Source: Cytophagales bacterium (GTDB lineage: Bacteria; Bacteroidota; Bacteroidia; Cytophagales; Spirosomataceae). From it: a stretch of 64,000 nucleotides of DNA. The translations under genes were made by a program, and so were the position numbers. This document shows positions 26,331 through 34,474 of this stretch, one piece after another; position 1 is the first letter of the stretch; every line of letters begins with the position of its first letter. The stretch covers positions 88,126 through 152,125 of the forward strand of contig JAAFJE010000017.1 of assembly GCA_013298025.1 (NCBI GenBank). Direction: 5' to 3'. The notes under the pieces are model-generated. The model was given only the letters and a program-made list of their open reading frames with translations, searched no databases and had not been told where the DNA came from.

Positions 26331-27590
26331 TTAGGGTTCTTTTTTGATGACCAATTCTTGCATATCCCCATAATTTTCATACGAAGAAACGACTACTTTA
26401 TCACCCGGTTGCAGACCGTCTATAATTTCGTAATAATCAGGATTTTGGCGACCCAACTGGATGTTTACTCGGTAGGCTTTTTTACCATTTTCGGCTACTT
26501 TAAATATCCAATTGCCACCTGTTTGTTGATAAAATCCGCCTTTTGCCAAGAGCAAAGCTTGGGTTTCTTCGCCCAATGATAGGCGTATTTGTAGGGTTTG
26601 TCCTCGACGCACGCTTTTTGGTATTTCGCCCACAAATGCCATATCTACCTGAAATCGACCATTGGTGACTTGCGAATACACTTTTTTAATTTGAAGTTTA
26701 TAGGTTTTATCGCCAATCATAAAATCGCCCACAAGCCCAATAAATACCCTTGTGATATAATGCTCGTCGATGTCGGCTCTTACTTTAAATCCGCTCAGTA
26801 CGTCGATTTGTCCGAGGCGTTGCCCACGGTTTTTGAGTTCGCCAATTTCAGCATTACGAGAAGTCAATTGCCCTGCTACGGGAGCTTTTACTACCAAATC
26901 GCTGGCTTTTTTACGCATCAAAGCCAAGGTAGATTGATTACGGGTAATGGTTTCTTTCATCTGGTTGAGTTGCTGTAAAGAGGTAAGTGAGTCTTGTTTG
27001 AGGGTTTGCGAAACCAATTTTTTGCGTCGTAGTTGATAATGATAGGTATTATAAGACGATTTGAAATCTTGTTCCGAAATTACTTTTTCTCGATAAAGGC
27101 GTTCGTTGAGCTTATATAAACGTTCGGCTTCGGTAAGGGCGTTGTCGATGTCGGCTTGGTTGTTTTGGTATTGAATAGTGGCTTGTGCCGCCAAGTTGCG
27201 GGTATATTGCATTTGGGTTTGCAACTGAAACACAGAGGTTTCTTGGTTGGCTAGGCTCAATTCGAGGTCGGTGTTGGCAAGCTTCATAATGGCTTGTCCT
27301 TTGTTGACCATAGCTCCATCTTCTACATATAGTTCCTCTACACGACCTCCCTCGATGGCATCGAGGTAGATGGTCTGGATAGGCAATACTACGCCATTGA
27401 CGGGTATAAACTCCTGAAAATTACCTTTGGTTAGTTCGGCAATCATCAGTTTTTCGGCTTCTACATTCAGCTTGCTACTGCCTGTATTGCTCAAATAACT
27501 GCCAATAATCAAGGCTACGATGCCTACGCCTCCAGCAATGGGAAGTATTTTTTTAAGCGACCATTTCTTTTTTTCGATAACTCTGTCCAT
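26331..27590 (-). CDS. HlyD/MacA family periplasmic adaptor
   Basis: A 419-residue adaptor. One N-terminal membrane anchor (about 12-30, ILPIAGGVGIVALIIGSYL), a first lipoyl half (VEELYVEDGAMVNKGQAIMKL), a long coiled coil (about 95-230), a second lipoyl half (VVKAPVAGQLTS) and a beta-barrel domain follow in order. It starts the MacAB-like operon. The ATG at 27590 is preferred; the frame opens 12 codons earlier. No dedicated TolC gene is next to it, so it probably uses a shared outer-membrane duct. Confidence 0.92.
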   Translation of the reverse strand: MDRVIEKKKWSLKKILPIAGGVGIVALIIGSYLSNTGSSKLNVEAEKLMIAELTKGNFQEFIPVNGVVLPIQTIYLDAIEGGRVEELYVEDGAMVNKGQAIMKLANTDLELSLANQETSVFQLQTQMQYTRNLAAQATIQYQNNQADIDNALTEAERLYKLNERLYREKVISEQDFKSSYNTYHYQLRRKKLVSQTLKQDSLTSLQQLNQMKETITRNQSTLALMRKKASDLVVKAPVAGQLTSRNAEIGELKNRGQRLGQIDVLSGFKVRADIDEHYITRVFIGLVGDFMIGDKTYKLQIKKVYSQVTNGRFQVDMAFVGEIPKSVRRGQTLQIRLSLGEETQALLLAKGGFYQQTGGNWIFKVAENGKKAYRVNIQLGRQNPDYYEIIDGLQPGDKVVVSSYENYGDMQELVIKKEP

Positions 27591-27773
27591 GTTGTACAAT
27601 ATTAAGCAAACGTAACGTTGAATCATGTTTACAAAGCAAGCGTTTGCCTTGTTGCTTTATCATACAAGCAAGATTATGCCAGAAGTTTAAATATTTGAAA
27701 AACAGTAATTTAAAATAATTTAGATTAAAAGAAGTGTACGGAAATGATACAATTTTTGTTCGTTTTTACAAAT

Positions 27774-27814
27774 AAAAAATCCCAAGGCGAGTGTGCTTTG
27801 CCTTGGGATTTTTT
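27774..27814 (-). terminator. Terminator after the DUF2490 gene
   Basis: AAATCCCAAGGC pairs with GCCTTGGGATTT around an 11-base loop, flanked by A6 and T6. On the minus strand it directly follows the DUF2490 stop at 27836. Confidence 0.88.
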
Positions 27815-27835
27815 ATGAAAGAAAGGTAAAAGCAC

Positions 27836-28558
27836 CTAAAAGCGTACATATAAATTGGCTTGCAAAATATTTTCTTCGTCAAACTCAACCAACGAAGCGC
27901 GTTGTTTATAGTTGAAAATATAGCCCACTTCCGAACTAAGGTGAGGCGTAAAATTGTGCTGTATGCCCAGATAACTTTGGTTTTGACTAAAGGTATTGGC
28001 AGGTAGATTAGGCGGAATATTGCAGAAAGTTTCGTTTTGTATCAATAACGTATTTTTAGCATTGAAGTTATAGCGTCCTAGTATCCTAAAACGAATCCGT
28101 GCTTGTTCGTCGCCCCAAGTATTGTCATCTCGTTTAAAAAAGCGATACTCGTAGCCTCCTCGTAGGCGTACACTCCATTTTTTACTCAAAGGATGGTTCC
28201 ATTCGGCAAAAAAAGAAGGGCGAAGTTCCCAGCGGTCGGGTCGGTTAAAATCACTCATTTTACCATACAAAGCACTGCTCCGTATCATCCAATTGACGAG
28301 GCTGTAGTTCCAGCTTTTTGCCCGATAAATAAAGTTCAAACGATAGCCCGTAGCTAAAGGCATAGCCATCGGATTGGACTTATCGGAGCGAAAATCGCTT
28401 TGTCGTCGCCAGATGTATTCGGCTGCAATATCTAGTTTGGAAGTGATTTTTTTTTGTATCGAAAACCTTGTCCATAAAGTAAGATGCTCATAATGTTGGG
28501 CTTGTACAGCACTAGCGTACATACAACAAAACAAGCATACATAGATAGTTCGTTTCAT
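27836..28558 (-). CDS. DUF2490 family outer-membrane-like protein
   Basis: A 240-residue protein with a signal peptide (MKRTIYVCLFCCMYASAVQA) and alternating amphipathic strands rich in Tyr, Arg and Asn, ending in an aromatic residue (LYVRF), as outer-membrane beta-barrels do. The WTRFSIQKKITSKLDIAAEY start and RPSFFAEWNHPL motif belong to DUF2490. The function is unknown. It is a single-gene unit with its own terminator. Confidence 0.85.
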   Translation of the reverse strand: MKRTIYVCLFCCMYASAVQAQHYEHLTLWTRFSIQKKITSKLDIAAEYIWRRQSDFRSDKSNPMAMPLATGYRLNFIYRAKSWNYSLVNWMIRSSALYGKMSDFNRPDRWELRPSFFAEWNHPLSKKWSVRLRGGYEYRFFKRDDNTWGDEQARIRFRILGRYNFNAKNTLLIQNETFCNIPPNLPANTFSQNQSYLGIQHNFTPHLSSEVGYIFNYKQRASLVEFDEENILQANLYVRF

Positions 28559-28645
28559 TTAATCAAGTAGTATGAAAAATATATGTTCTAAAAATAGTAC
28601 TATTCTCAGAATGTAAAAATACTTGATAATAAACTATTTATGAAA

Positions 28646-29032
28646 TTACTCGTGTTTTTTTGTTTTTTTATACTTCACTCCCGAAAACAAATGAATGAAT
28701 AAAATACGGGCAATTCTAAAATTGAATGGAACAAATACAATAGAAAAACCCACCACAGGAATGATATACCCCAGGGGTTCGGGGTCGCCAAAAAAACGGT
28801 AAATCACGAAGCCACCCACAAGCATAATGCCTACCGTAAGGGCATAACTGATGTACATTGCCCCATAGAAAAAGCCCGGTTCACGCTCATAACGCAACTC
28901 ACAATGCGGACAGTGCTTGTGCATTTCATCAAATTTCGTGATATTCCACCACCGATGCGTAAATAAATCGCCTTCGTGGCATTGAGGGCATTTGCCTGCT
29001 AAAACAGCTTCTAACCTACTTCTTTCTTTCAT
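28646..29032 (-). CDS. DUF983 family membrane protein
   Basis: A 128-residue protein. Two zinc-ribbon-like Cys pairs are visible, CPQCHEG near residue 15 and CPHCELRYEREPGFFYG near residue 43, followed by two hydrophobic membrane segments (about 58-80 and 88-110). This is the DUF983 layout, common in Bacteroidota and alphaproteobacteria, of unknown function. It ends a group of minus-strand genes downstream of thioredoxin, with 108 bases between. Confidence 0.85.
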   Translation of the reverse strand: MKERSRLEAVLAGKCPQCHEGDLFTHRWWNITKFDEMHKHCPHCELRYEREPGFFYGAMYISYALTVGIMLVGGFVIYRFFGDPEPLGYIIPVVGFSIVFVPFNFRIARILFIHLFSGVKYKKTKKHE

Positions 29033-29140
29033 GGAATATAAATTATTGATTTATTAATATACTTACCGTCAGGTGTTTATACTTTTTTGATTATTAGATT
29101 TAACCGTAATTCTGCATTACTTCATCCGTAACTTATGTTT

Positions 29141-29440
29141 TTAGGAAAATTGTCTGATAATTTGTTCTAACTGATGCACTGGCACAACGCCCGATTGCCG
29201 CCAAACAGGTTGTTGGTCTTTAAACAAAATGAGGGTTGGCATACCACTGATACGCCATTGTTGGGCTACTGCTGGGGCTTTGTCCACATCAATTTTAACA
29301 ATTTTTATCCGCTCGCCCAAGCGTGTTTTTAGTTCTTGCAAAATAGGCGACATGGTTTTGCAAGGGCCACACCAAGTGGCAAAAAAATCTACCAAGACAG
29401 GCGTTTCAGCCTGAATAATGGTGTTAAATGAATTGCTCAT
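29141..29440 (-). CDS. Thioredoxin
   Basis: A 99-residue protein. The active site WCGPCK has Cys24 and Cys27, the cis-proline motif GMPTLILF follows near residue 72, and the length is that of classical cytoplasmic thioredoxins. It reduces protein disulfides. The promoter region carries a 20-bp inverted repeat (29469-29488) nearly identical to one in front of the arsR gene at 31720, so it is probably repressed by that regulator. Whether it is the main cellular thioredoxin is unknown. Confidence 0.94.
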   Translation of the reverse strand: MSNSFNTIIQAETPVLVDFFATWCGPCKTMSPILQELKTRLGERIKIVKIDVDKAPAVAQQWRISGMPTLILFKDQQPVWRQSGVVPVHQLEQIIRQFS

Positions 29441-29468
29441 GGCTTTTGAAATGCTAAGTTATATGAAA

Positions 29469-29488
29469 ATATGAAATTTCTTTCATAT
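29469..29488. promoter_or_regulatory. ArsR-type operator in front of thioredoxin
   Basis: ATATGAAATTTCTTTCATAT has perfect 8-bp arms around a 4-base centre and the ArsR/SmtB-type core TGAA-N6-TTCA. It lies 29 bases before the thioredoxin start. Confidence 0.65.
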
Positions 29489-29549
29489 ATAACGATAAAA
29501 AATACTGCAAGGTTCAGTTTAGGGGCTTTTTTGGGGGTGGATAGATAGG

Positions 29550-30176
29550 CTATTTTTCATTGAAAAGCCTATTTATCCAGTGTACAAAATAAGTACAATA
29601 TTCGTTTTCGGTCGTAAGATATTGTTTCGTAATAGCCAAGCCCATAGGAGTTCCTGGGTCTTCCTGTAAAGCGAGCCAATTATGGATTTTGGCTTTTGAT
29701 TGATGAATAGGTTTGTAGTTGACCATACCGTTTTGCTCTAATTCATTCAAAAACTGTTCTATTTTTAACCATAGAGCGTCGCCTTGAGGAATGAGTTGGC
29801 TCACAAAATCTTCCAACATTCCATTGCTTTCGTTGTTGGGCATAATCCAAACGCCAAATTTAACCCTTCCATTATCAATAACTAACCCTCCTGTTGGTAT
29901 ATAATCTGGTGTTGGTAAGTCTGCGGGAAGTTTCTCTCTTACAGCTTTCCACCGCTCGCCAATAGTCCAATCAGCATCTAATACAATTCCAAGCGTTTTT
30001 ATACCCGACTGCTTCAAACGAATCGGTATCTGAGCAATAAGGTTGTCAATACCATTAGCATCATAAACATCGAAACTTTGTTTTACCTCCAATTTTGCAC
30101 ATATTGCCCAAATTACGTGTTGGTCATCGTTTCCTTCAACGAGTAATTTTTGGGTAAATTTTTCCTTAATTTGCAT
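29550..30176 (-). CDS. DUF3226 TOPRIM-like protein
   Basis: A protein of 208 residues from the ATG at 30176 (a TTG at 30182 would add two). KLLVEGNDDQHVIW near the N-terminus carries the TOPRIM glutamate, and GIVLDADW carries the DxD acidic pair, as in DUF3226, a TOPRIM-fold family. TOPRIM domains of OLD and PARIS systems cut DNA or RNA. The gene touches the end of the AAA ATPase gene, so the two are translationally coupled and probably work as a complex. A defence role is inferred from this pairing. Confidence 0.8.
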   Translation of the reverse strand: MQIKEKFTQKLLVEGNDDQHVIWAICAKLEVKQSFDVYDANGIDNLIAQIPIRLKQSGIKTLGIVLDADWTIGERWKAVREKLPADLPTPDYIPTGGLVIDNGRVKFGVWIMPNNESNGMLEDFVSQLIPQGDALWLKIEQFLNELEQNGMVNYKPIHQSKAKIHNWLALQEDPGTPMGLAITKQYLTTENEYCTYFVHWINRLFNEK

Positions 30177-30178
30177 CG

Positions 30179-31303
30179 TCAACGTGTTTCAATATGTAAG
30201 CTGTTGGCAAGTTTCAATTCTTCTGCATCAAAGATTACTTCTTTGAGTTGCTCATTCTCGTAGTCTAAGCGGATAAGTTTGCCTTGTATGGCACACTTGA
30301 TGTCTTTATTTAAAGCATTTTCAAATCCGCTGATACAATCTTCGCTATGGGTTGTTGCAAAAATTTGGATATTTAATTTTTCGGCTAAAAAGAATAAGAT
30401 ATTCCATAAACTATTTTGCACAGAATAGTGAAGACCATTTTCAAACTCATCAATCAATACATAGCCATCGGCACAGTTGACCACCGCTAGAATGATGGTC
30501 AAAATGTGATTGATGCCATCGCCCATACTTTTGAGTGGATAAATCGACGATTTACCCTTCAATTTTACAACAGCCTTTCTACTACGACTCGAAGCATCTT
30601 CAACAAAGGCAAGTCGTTCTATTTGAGGCTCTATAATTTTGAGGGCATCAATCACATATACCTCTTTATCGGTCAATGTGATATTATCGAATAGTTTTCC
30701 GTTAGTATCTTTATCAATATTTCTTGTATTGATATACTGCATCTTGCTTTCGTTTGCCGAACGTCTATAAGGAAACCGAGTCAATAACCTTTCTCCCTCC
30801 AAAGGAATCAAAAAAATATTGCTCAATACCTTAATCTCGAAACACAATTGCACATCAGACAAGCCAGTATCTTCATTTTCAGCATCTTGTATTTTTTTTC
30901 TTCTGGTATGAACAACACCGTCTGAGTCGTTTAGGCTATCGGATATATATTTCGCAAAACCCAAAGAAACAGTCTTTATATTTCCCAATGTGTTGTTGGC
31001 ACTGATAGTAATGTATTTTGACTCTTGAAAGGACACTTCTCTATCTGAAAATAAAGAAGCGAGGAGCTTGGTATTGGTTTCTGTGCTATTATGAACGAAG
31101 GTGTCGGCAATAGACTCGCCTCTTTCGCTGAGTATTTGGCTCAACACGAGAGGGTCAGCGTGGCTAACCAGTAGAGCAATCGCTTCTAAAACAGATGATT
31201 TACCCGTATTATTTTTGCCAATAATCAGGTTGATTTGACCAAGAGTTGCTAACTCCAAGTATTTCAAATTTCTATAATTCTTTATACTTATCGACTCTAT
31301 CAT
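30179..31303 (-). CDS. AAA family ATPase, OLD/SMC-like (AAA_15/AAA_21)
   Basis: A 374-residue ATPase. Walker A GKNNTGKSS (29-37) lies in a typical OLD-type N-terminus (MIESISIKNYRNLKYLEL), the signature-like region is SMGDGINHILTI, Walker B VLIDEFENGLH and the H-loop FATTHSED follow. There is no TOPRIM domain in the same chain, unlike class 1 OLD nucleases; the next gene supplies one. The pair resembles the AriA/AriB arrangement of PARIS. The two genes lie between arsR and thioredoxin, which share an operator, so they may have been inserted into an older arsR-thioredoxin unit. Confidence 0.85.
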   Translation of the reverse strand: MIESISIKNYRNLKYLELATLGQINLIIGKNNTGKSSVLEAIALLVSHADPLVLSQILSERGESIADTFVHNSTETNTKLLASLFSDREVSFQESKYITISANNTLGNIKTVSLGFAKYISDSLNDSDGVVHTRRKKIQDAENEDTGLSDVQLCFEIKVLSNIFLIPLEGERLLTRFPYRRSANESKMQYINTRNIDKDTNGKLFDNITLTDKEVYVIDALKIIEPQIERLAFVEDASSRSRKAVVKLKGKSSIYPLKSMGDGINHILTIILAVVNCADGYVLIDEFENGLHYSVQNSLWNILFFLAEKLNIQIFATTHSEDCISGFENALNKDIKCAIQGKLIRLDYENEQLKEVIFDAEELKLANSLHIETR

Positions 31304-31414
31304 CTTGGAAAAATATAAAAATTTTGGGGCTATATTTTAGGTCAAAATAACCTACATTGCTACACTACAAAAATAACCCTATTTTCTAACCTCACAAATG
31401 GATAAAGCATTGGG

Positions 31415-31720
31415 CTAAAAATTACAATGACAGTTTTCTATGCAAGTCAATAAATTCGTGACATCTCGCTCTTTGAGGGAGTAAAACACGTTTAACCCGT
31501 CTTTCTCCGAACGTAAAATGCCCTTGAGTTTCATGTTGATTAAATGATGTGAAAGCAAGGATTGTTCACATCCCAATATTTCGCCTATCTCATTGACTGA
31601 TAGTTTGTCGTGTTGTGCCAACAAATCTATCACCGCCAAACGGGTCGGATGTGCTACCGTTTTGAGAATAAAAGCGGCTTTCTCTAGTTTTTCTTTGTTA
31701 ATCTGATACCCTGCTACCAT
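31415..31720 (-). CDS. ArsR/SmtB family transcriptional regulator
   Basis: A 101-residue winged-helix repressor: KTVAHPTRLAVIDLLAQHDKLSVNEIGEILGCEQSLLSHHLINMKLKGILRSEKDG with the recognition helix around 48-62. Cys51 lies in the position range used for ligand binding by ArsR-type sensors, and the C-terminus carries Cys93, Cys97 and Cys99. The start at 31720 matches family length; a 40-codon upstream extension is rejected. With thioredoxin as a probable target, a thiol, persulfide or metal signal is plausible, but not proven. Confidence 0.9.
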   Translation of the reverse strand: MVAGYQINKEKLEKAAFILKTVAHPTRLAVIDLLAQHDKLSVNEIGEILGCEQSLLSHHLINMKLKGILRSEKDGLNVFYSLKERDVTNLLTCIENCHCNF

Positions 31721-31884
31721 GTTCGTTAGACTACTTATTGTGATGTTATAGGAAAAAGATGTGTAATAGCACCAAAGCTCAATTGCTTGATTTACAGGTT
31801 GTTTTCTGTAAATAACGCTCGTCGATGCCGAAAATACCACGCCGTATGATTTTTACGATACGCCTATTATTCGTTTATACAAAA

Positions 31885-31904
31885 ATATGAAACTTTATTC
31901 ATAT
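31885..31904. promoter_or_regulatory. ArsR-type operator in front of arsR
   Basis: ATATGAAACTTTATTCATAT matches the thioredoxin operator (29469-29488) in 17 of 20 positions, with 7-bp arms and the same TGAA-N6-TTCA core. It suggests autoregulation. Confidence 0.6.
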
Positions 31905-31983
31905 AGCAAGTCAAAAAGGGAATTTATCTTAAAATCTATAGAATTTATATACATAATGGTTATTTTACTTGTAGCTCATTTCG

Positions 31984-33168
31984 TCATGAGAAATCCGACA
32001 TCCGATACAACAAAGGCAGGCAAACGATAAAGGTGCTTCCTACGCCAACGGTGCTTTGGCAATAGACTTTGCCTTGGAGTTTTTCGCATAACTCTTGTAC
32101 AATCGAAAGTCCTAGCCCTGTCGATGACTCGTTGGCGGTGGGTTTGGGGCTTAGTTTTTGGAATTTTCCAAAAAGCAAGGCTTGTTCTTCGGCAGGAATG
32201 CCCGGCCCTTGGTCATTGACGAGGATAGCAATTTGGGAAGGTTCTTCTCGCAATTGTACCGATACCTCGGAGGCAGGAAACGAAAATTTGATGGCATTCG
32301 ACACCAAGTTTTCTACAATTTCAAGCACATAGTCGGGGTCGGTTTGGATGCTAACATCAGCCGATTCGCTCGCAAAATGTAAGCGGATGTTTTTTCGAGC
32401 AGCAATTTCTTCAAAGCGACTCAGCGTAGTAGTCAGGATTTCAACAATATTACAAGCCTTTATTTCTGGAATGCCCCTTTCGAGTCGGGTGAGATTAAGC
32501 ATATTTTTTATCAAGGCATTCATACGCTCGCTGGTGCTTACGAGGTCGTCAATCCATCTTTTTTGGCTTTCGGTGAGGTTTTGGGAGGTTTTTTTAAATT
32601 TTCCTGCAATCAACTTAATGGTTGTCAATGGGTTTTGCAAATCGTGCGAGGCAATGCCAATGAAGCGATTTTTCTCTTGGTTGCGTTGAAACAACTGCTC
32701 GTTGAGTTGGTTGAGTTCTTGGTTTTTATCTAATAGCTCTTTTTCTAGTCGTTTGCTGTCGGAAATATCAATGATTACCGAATGCGTCGTGACAAAATTG
32801 CCTTGTTCGTCATAAATGGCATTAGAATTAAGCAACACAGGAATGATGCGACCATCTTTGGCAACAAGCTGAAATTCGGCGTTGCGTATATTGCCTGCCT
32901 TTTTATAGGCTTCAAAAAGAACCTCCGCTTGGGCTTGGGCATCGGGAATCACCAAGTCGATGAAGCGTTTTTTACCGATAAGTTCGTCGGCAGTATAGCC
33001 CAACAGCCGCAAAGCGGTGTCGTTGATTTTGACATAATAGCCATTGGCATCGAGCGAATGGTAGCCGTTCGGAGCGTTGTTATAGAAAGCTGCAATAAAA
33101 GCTTGATAGTCGGCGGACGAAGCATTGGAAGTTGGATTTGCCCCCAAAAAATTAATTAACTCTTTCAA
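31984..33168 (-). CDS. PAS domain sensor histidine kinase
   Basis: A 394-residue soluble kinase without membrane segments. A PAS domain (about 22-140), a short coiled coil (140-168), HisKA with ASHDLQNPLTTIK (phosphorylated His175) and a complete HATPase_c domain (NLVSNAIKFS, DQGPGIP, TGLGLSIVQ) follow in order. The Asp after His175 is the less common HDLQNP form of the H-box. No response regulator gene is adjacent on this strand; the REC-CRP regulator at 34475, on the other strand, is the nearest candidate partner. Confidence 0.94.
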   Translation of the reverse strand: MKELINFLGANPTSNASSADYQAFIAAFYNNAPNGYHSLDANGYYVKINDTALRLLGYTADELIGKKRFIDLVIPDAQAQAEVLFEAYKKAGNIRNAEFQLVAKDGRIIPVLLNSNAIYDEQGNFVTTHSVIIDISDSKRLEKELLDKNQELNQLNEQLFQRNQEKNRFIGIASHDLQNPLTTIKLIAGKFKKTSQNLTESQKRWIDDLVSTSERMNALIKNMLNLTRLERGIPEIKACNIVEILTTTLSRFEEIAARKNIRLHFASESADVSIQTDPDYVLEIVENLVSNAIKFSFPASEVSVQLREEPSQIAILVNDQGPGIPAEEQALLFGKFQKLSPKPTANESSTGLGLSIVQELCEKLQGKVYCQSTVGVGSTFIVCLPLLYRMSDFS

Positions 33169-33625
33169 AATATCAATACTTGGGTTGAGTAGGTTAAATA
33201 CGTTGGTTTCTGAATGTTTTGTTTTGTATAACGTAATTTTTGGTAAATATTTGCCAAAATTAAAACAAAAAAGCAGTTCCGAATGTCAGAACTGCTTTCT
33301 TTTTTAACCTCTAAACCTACAAGTATGAAGTAAATCTACCACTTGATGTCACAAAGTTGGGGAAGAATGCCGACTTTAAACCTGACCACATTCAACAAAA
33401 ATTCATGATACTCGTCAAGAAATTAACGTGAGGCTATTATCAAATTTGTAAAAAAGTGTCTTATTTTTATAAGTTTTTATGTACAAGAGTTCATCTTTGT
33501 AGTGCAGCGTGTAGGCGTTTGCTACAATTGGCATTACTTCACTTCATCGGCCTTATTAATCATATCATACCTCGCAAATTAAACCATTTTAACAACCATA
33601 TATTTCTAATATACTGTAAAAAACT
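33169..33625. other. Divergent intergenic region between two kinase genes
   Basis: No gene is seen in these 457 bases. It holds one strong hairpin (33266-33305, listed) and otherwise AT-rich sequence expected to contain the promoters of both divergent genes; I could not pick a convincing pair of promoter elements. Confidence 0.5.
33266..33305. terminator. Hairpin with T-runs on both strands, upstream of the PAS kinase gene
   Basis: AAGCAGTTC pairs with GAACTGCTT around a nine-base loop, with A-rich and T-rich flanks. It is in the leader side of the minus-strand kinase gene, where it could attenuate transcription; no plus-strand gene ends there. Confidence 0.45.
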
Positions 33626-34441
33626 ATGCTTAACCAATCATTCAACGAAGCTATACTCGACGCAATTCTCACACATTTGGGTTTGTTCATTTGTGTGTAT
33701 GATTGCCAAGAAGCCGAAATTGTCTTAATTAATAAGACGGGGCTTGCAACATTTTTGGTAAAAGATTTGGCTGAATTTAAAGAAAAATATGGCAATGAAA
33801 TACGGAAAGAACCGCTTACAGCCGAAGCCGAAACTGTGATGACCCAAGCACTTAATGAAGAGGGGGTATGGTCGGAAGAAATGGAGTGCCAGTTGCACAA
33901 CGGGCAATGCTTTTGGGCTTTGCTCAATATCAATACGTTTGTACACCAAGAAAAAAAATACTTGGTTTCACGCATTGTCAATTTGTCGAAATTGCTGCAA
34001 TTTGAAGCCGAACAAGGCATTACAGGACGACCTTATTTTAAAAAGCAAATCGACCACGTCATTGCCCATCGCACGGCGGCCTTGCTCGATACCCTCACAC
34101 AACTCGAAAAATCGAAGCACGAGTTGGCCGAGGCACTCAACAAAGAACACCGCTTAAACGCCCTCCGAACGCAGTTTTTGACCTTCGCTTCGCACGAGTT
34201 CAGAACGCCACTGGGTATCATTGCTTCGTCGGCTCATTTGTTGAGTAAATACAACAAAATGGGCAACACCGTCAAGCAAGAAGAACACATAGAAACGATT
34301 TTAACCAATGTAAAAAAACTGACAGCCTTGCTCGAAGAATCGCTCAGTATTGGTACATTGCAAGTGAAAAACGACGAGCGACCCTTGAATTTTTACCTGT
34401 CGAAAATTATGCAAGAAATGAACAACACCTTACCCGAATAA
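33626..34441 (+). CDS. HisKA-only sensor protein lacking an HATPase domain
   Basis: A 271-residue protein with a PAS-like N-terminal domain (about 8-125), a coiled coil (145-178) and a HisKA dimerisation domain with FASHEFRTPLGI (His190), ending at about residue 271 with no N, G1 or G2 box. The stop is followed by only 33 bases before the next gene, so there is no decayed ATPase domain behind it. It cannot phosphorylate itself in the usual way. It may be a phosphoacceptor for another kinase, such as the one at 31984, or a non-catalytic signalling partner of the REC-CRP protein encoded next to it. Confidence 0.85.
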   Translation: MLNQSFNEAILDAILTHLGLFICVYDCQEAEIVLINKTGLATFLVKDLAEFKEKYGNEIRKEPLTAEAETVMTQALNEEGVWSEEMECQLHNGQCFWALLNINTFVHQEKKYLVSRIVNLSKLLQFEAEQGITGRPYFKKQIDHVIAHRTAALLDTLTQLEKSKHELAEALNKEHRLNALRTQFLTFASHEFRTPLGIIASSAHLLSKYNKMGNTVKQEEHIETILTNVKKLTALLEESLSIGTLQVKNDERPLNFYLSKIMQEMNNTLPE

Positions 34442-34474
34442 AACATATACCTTAGCAAAGGACAGCCATAGCCC

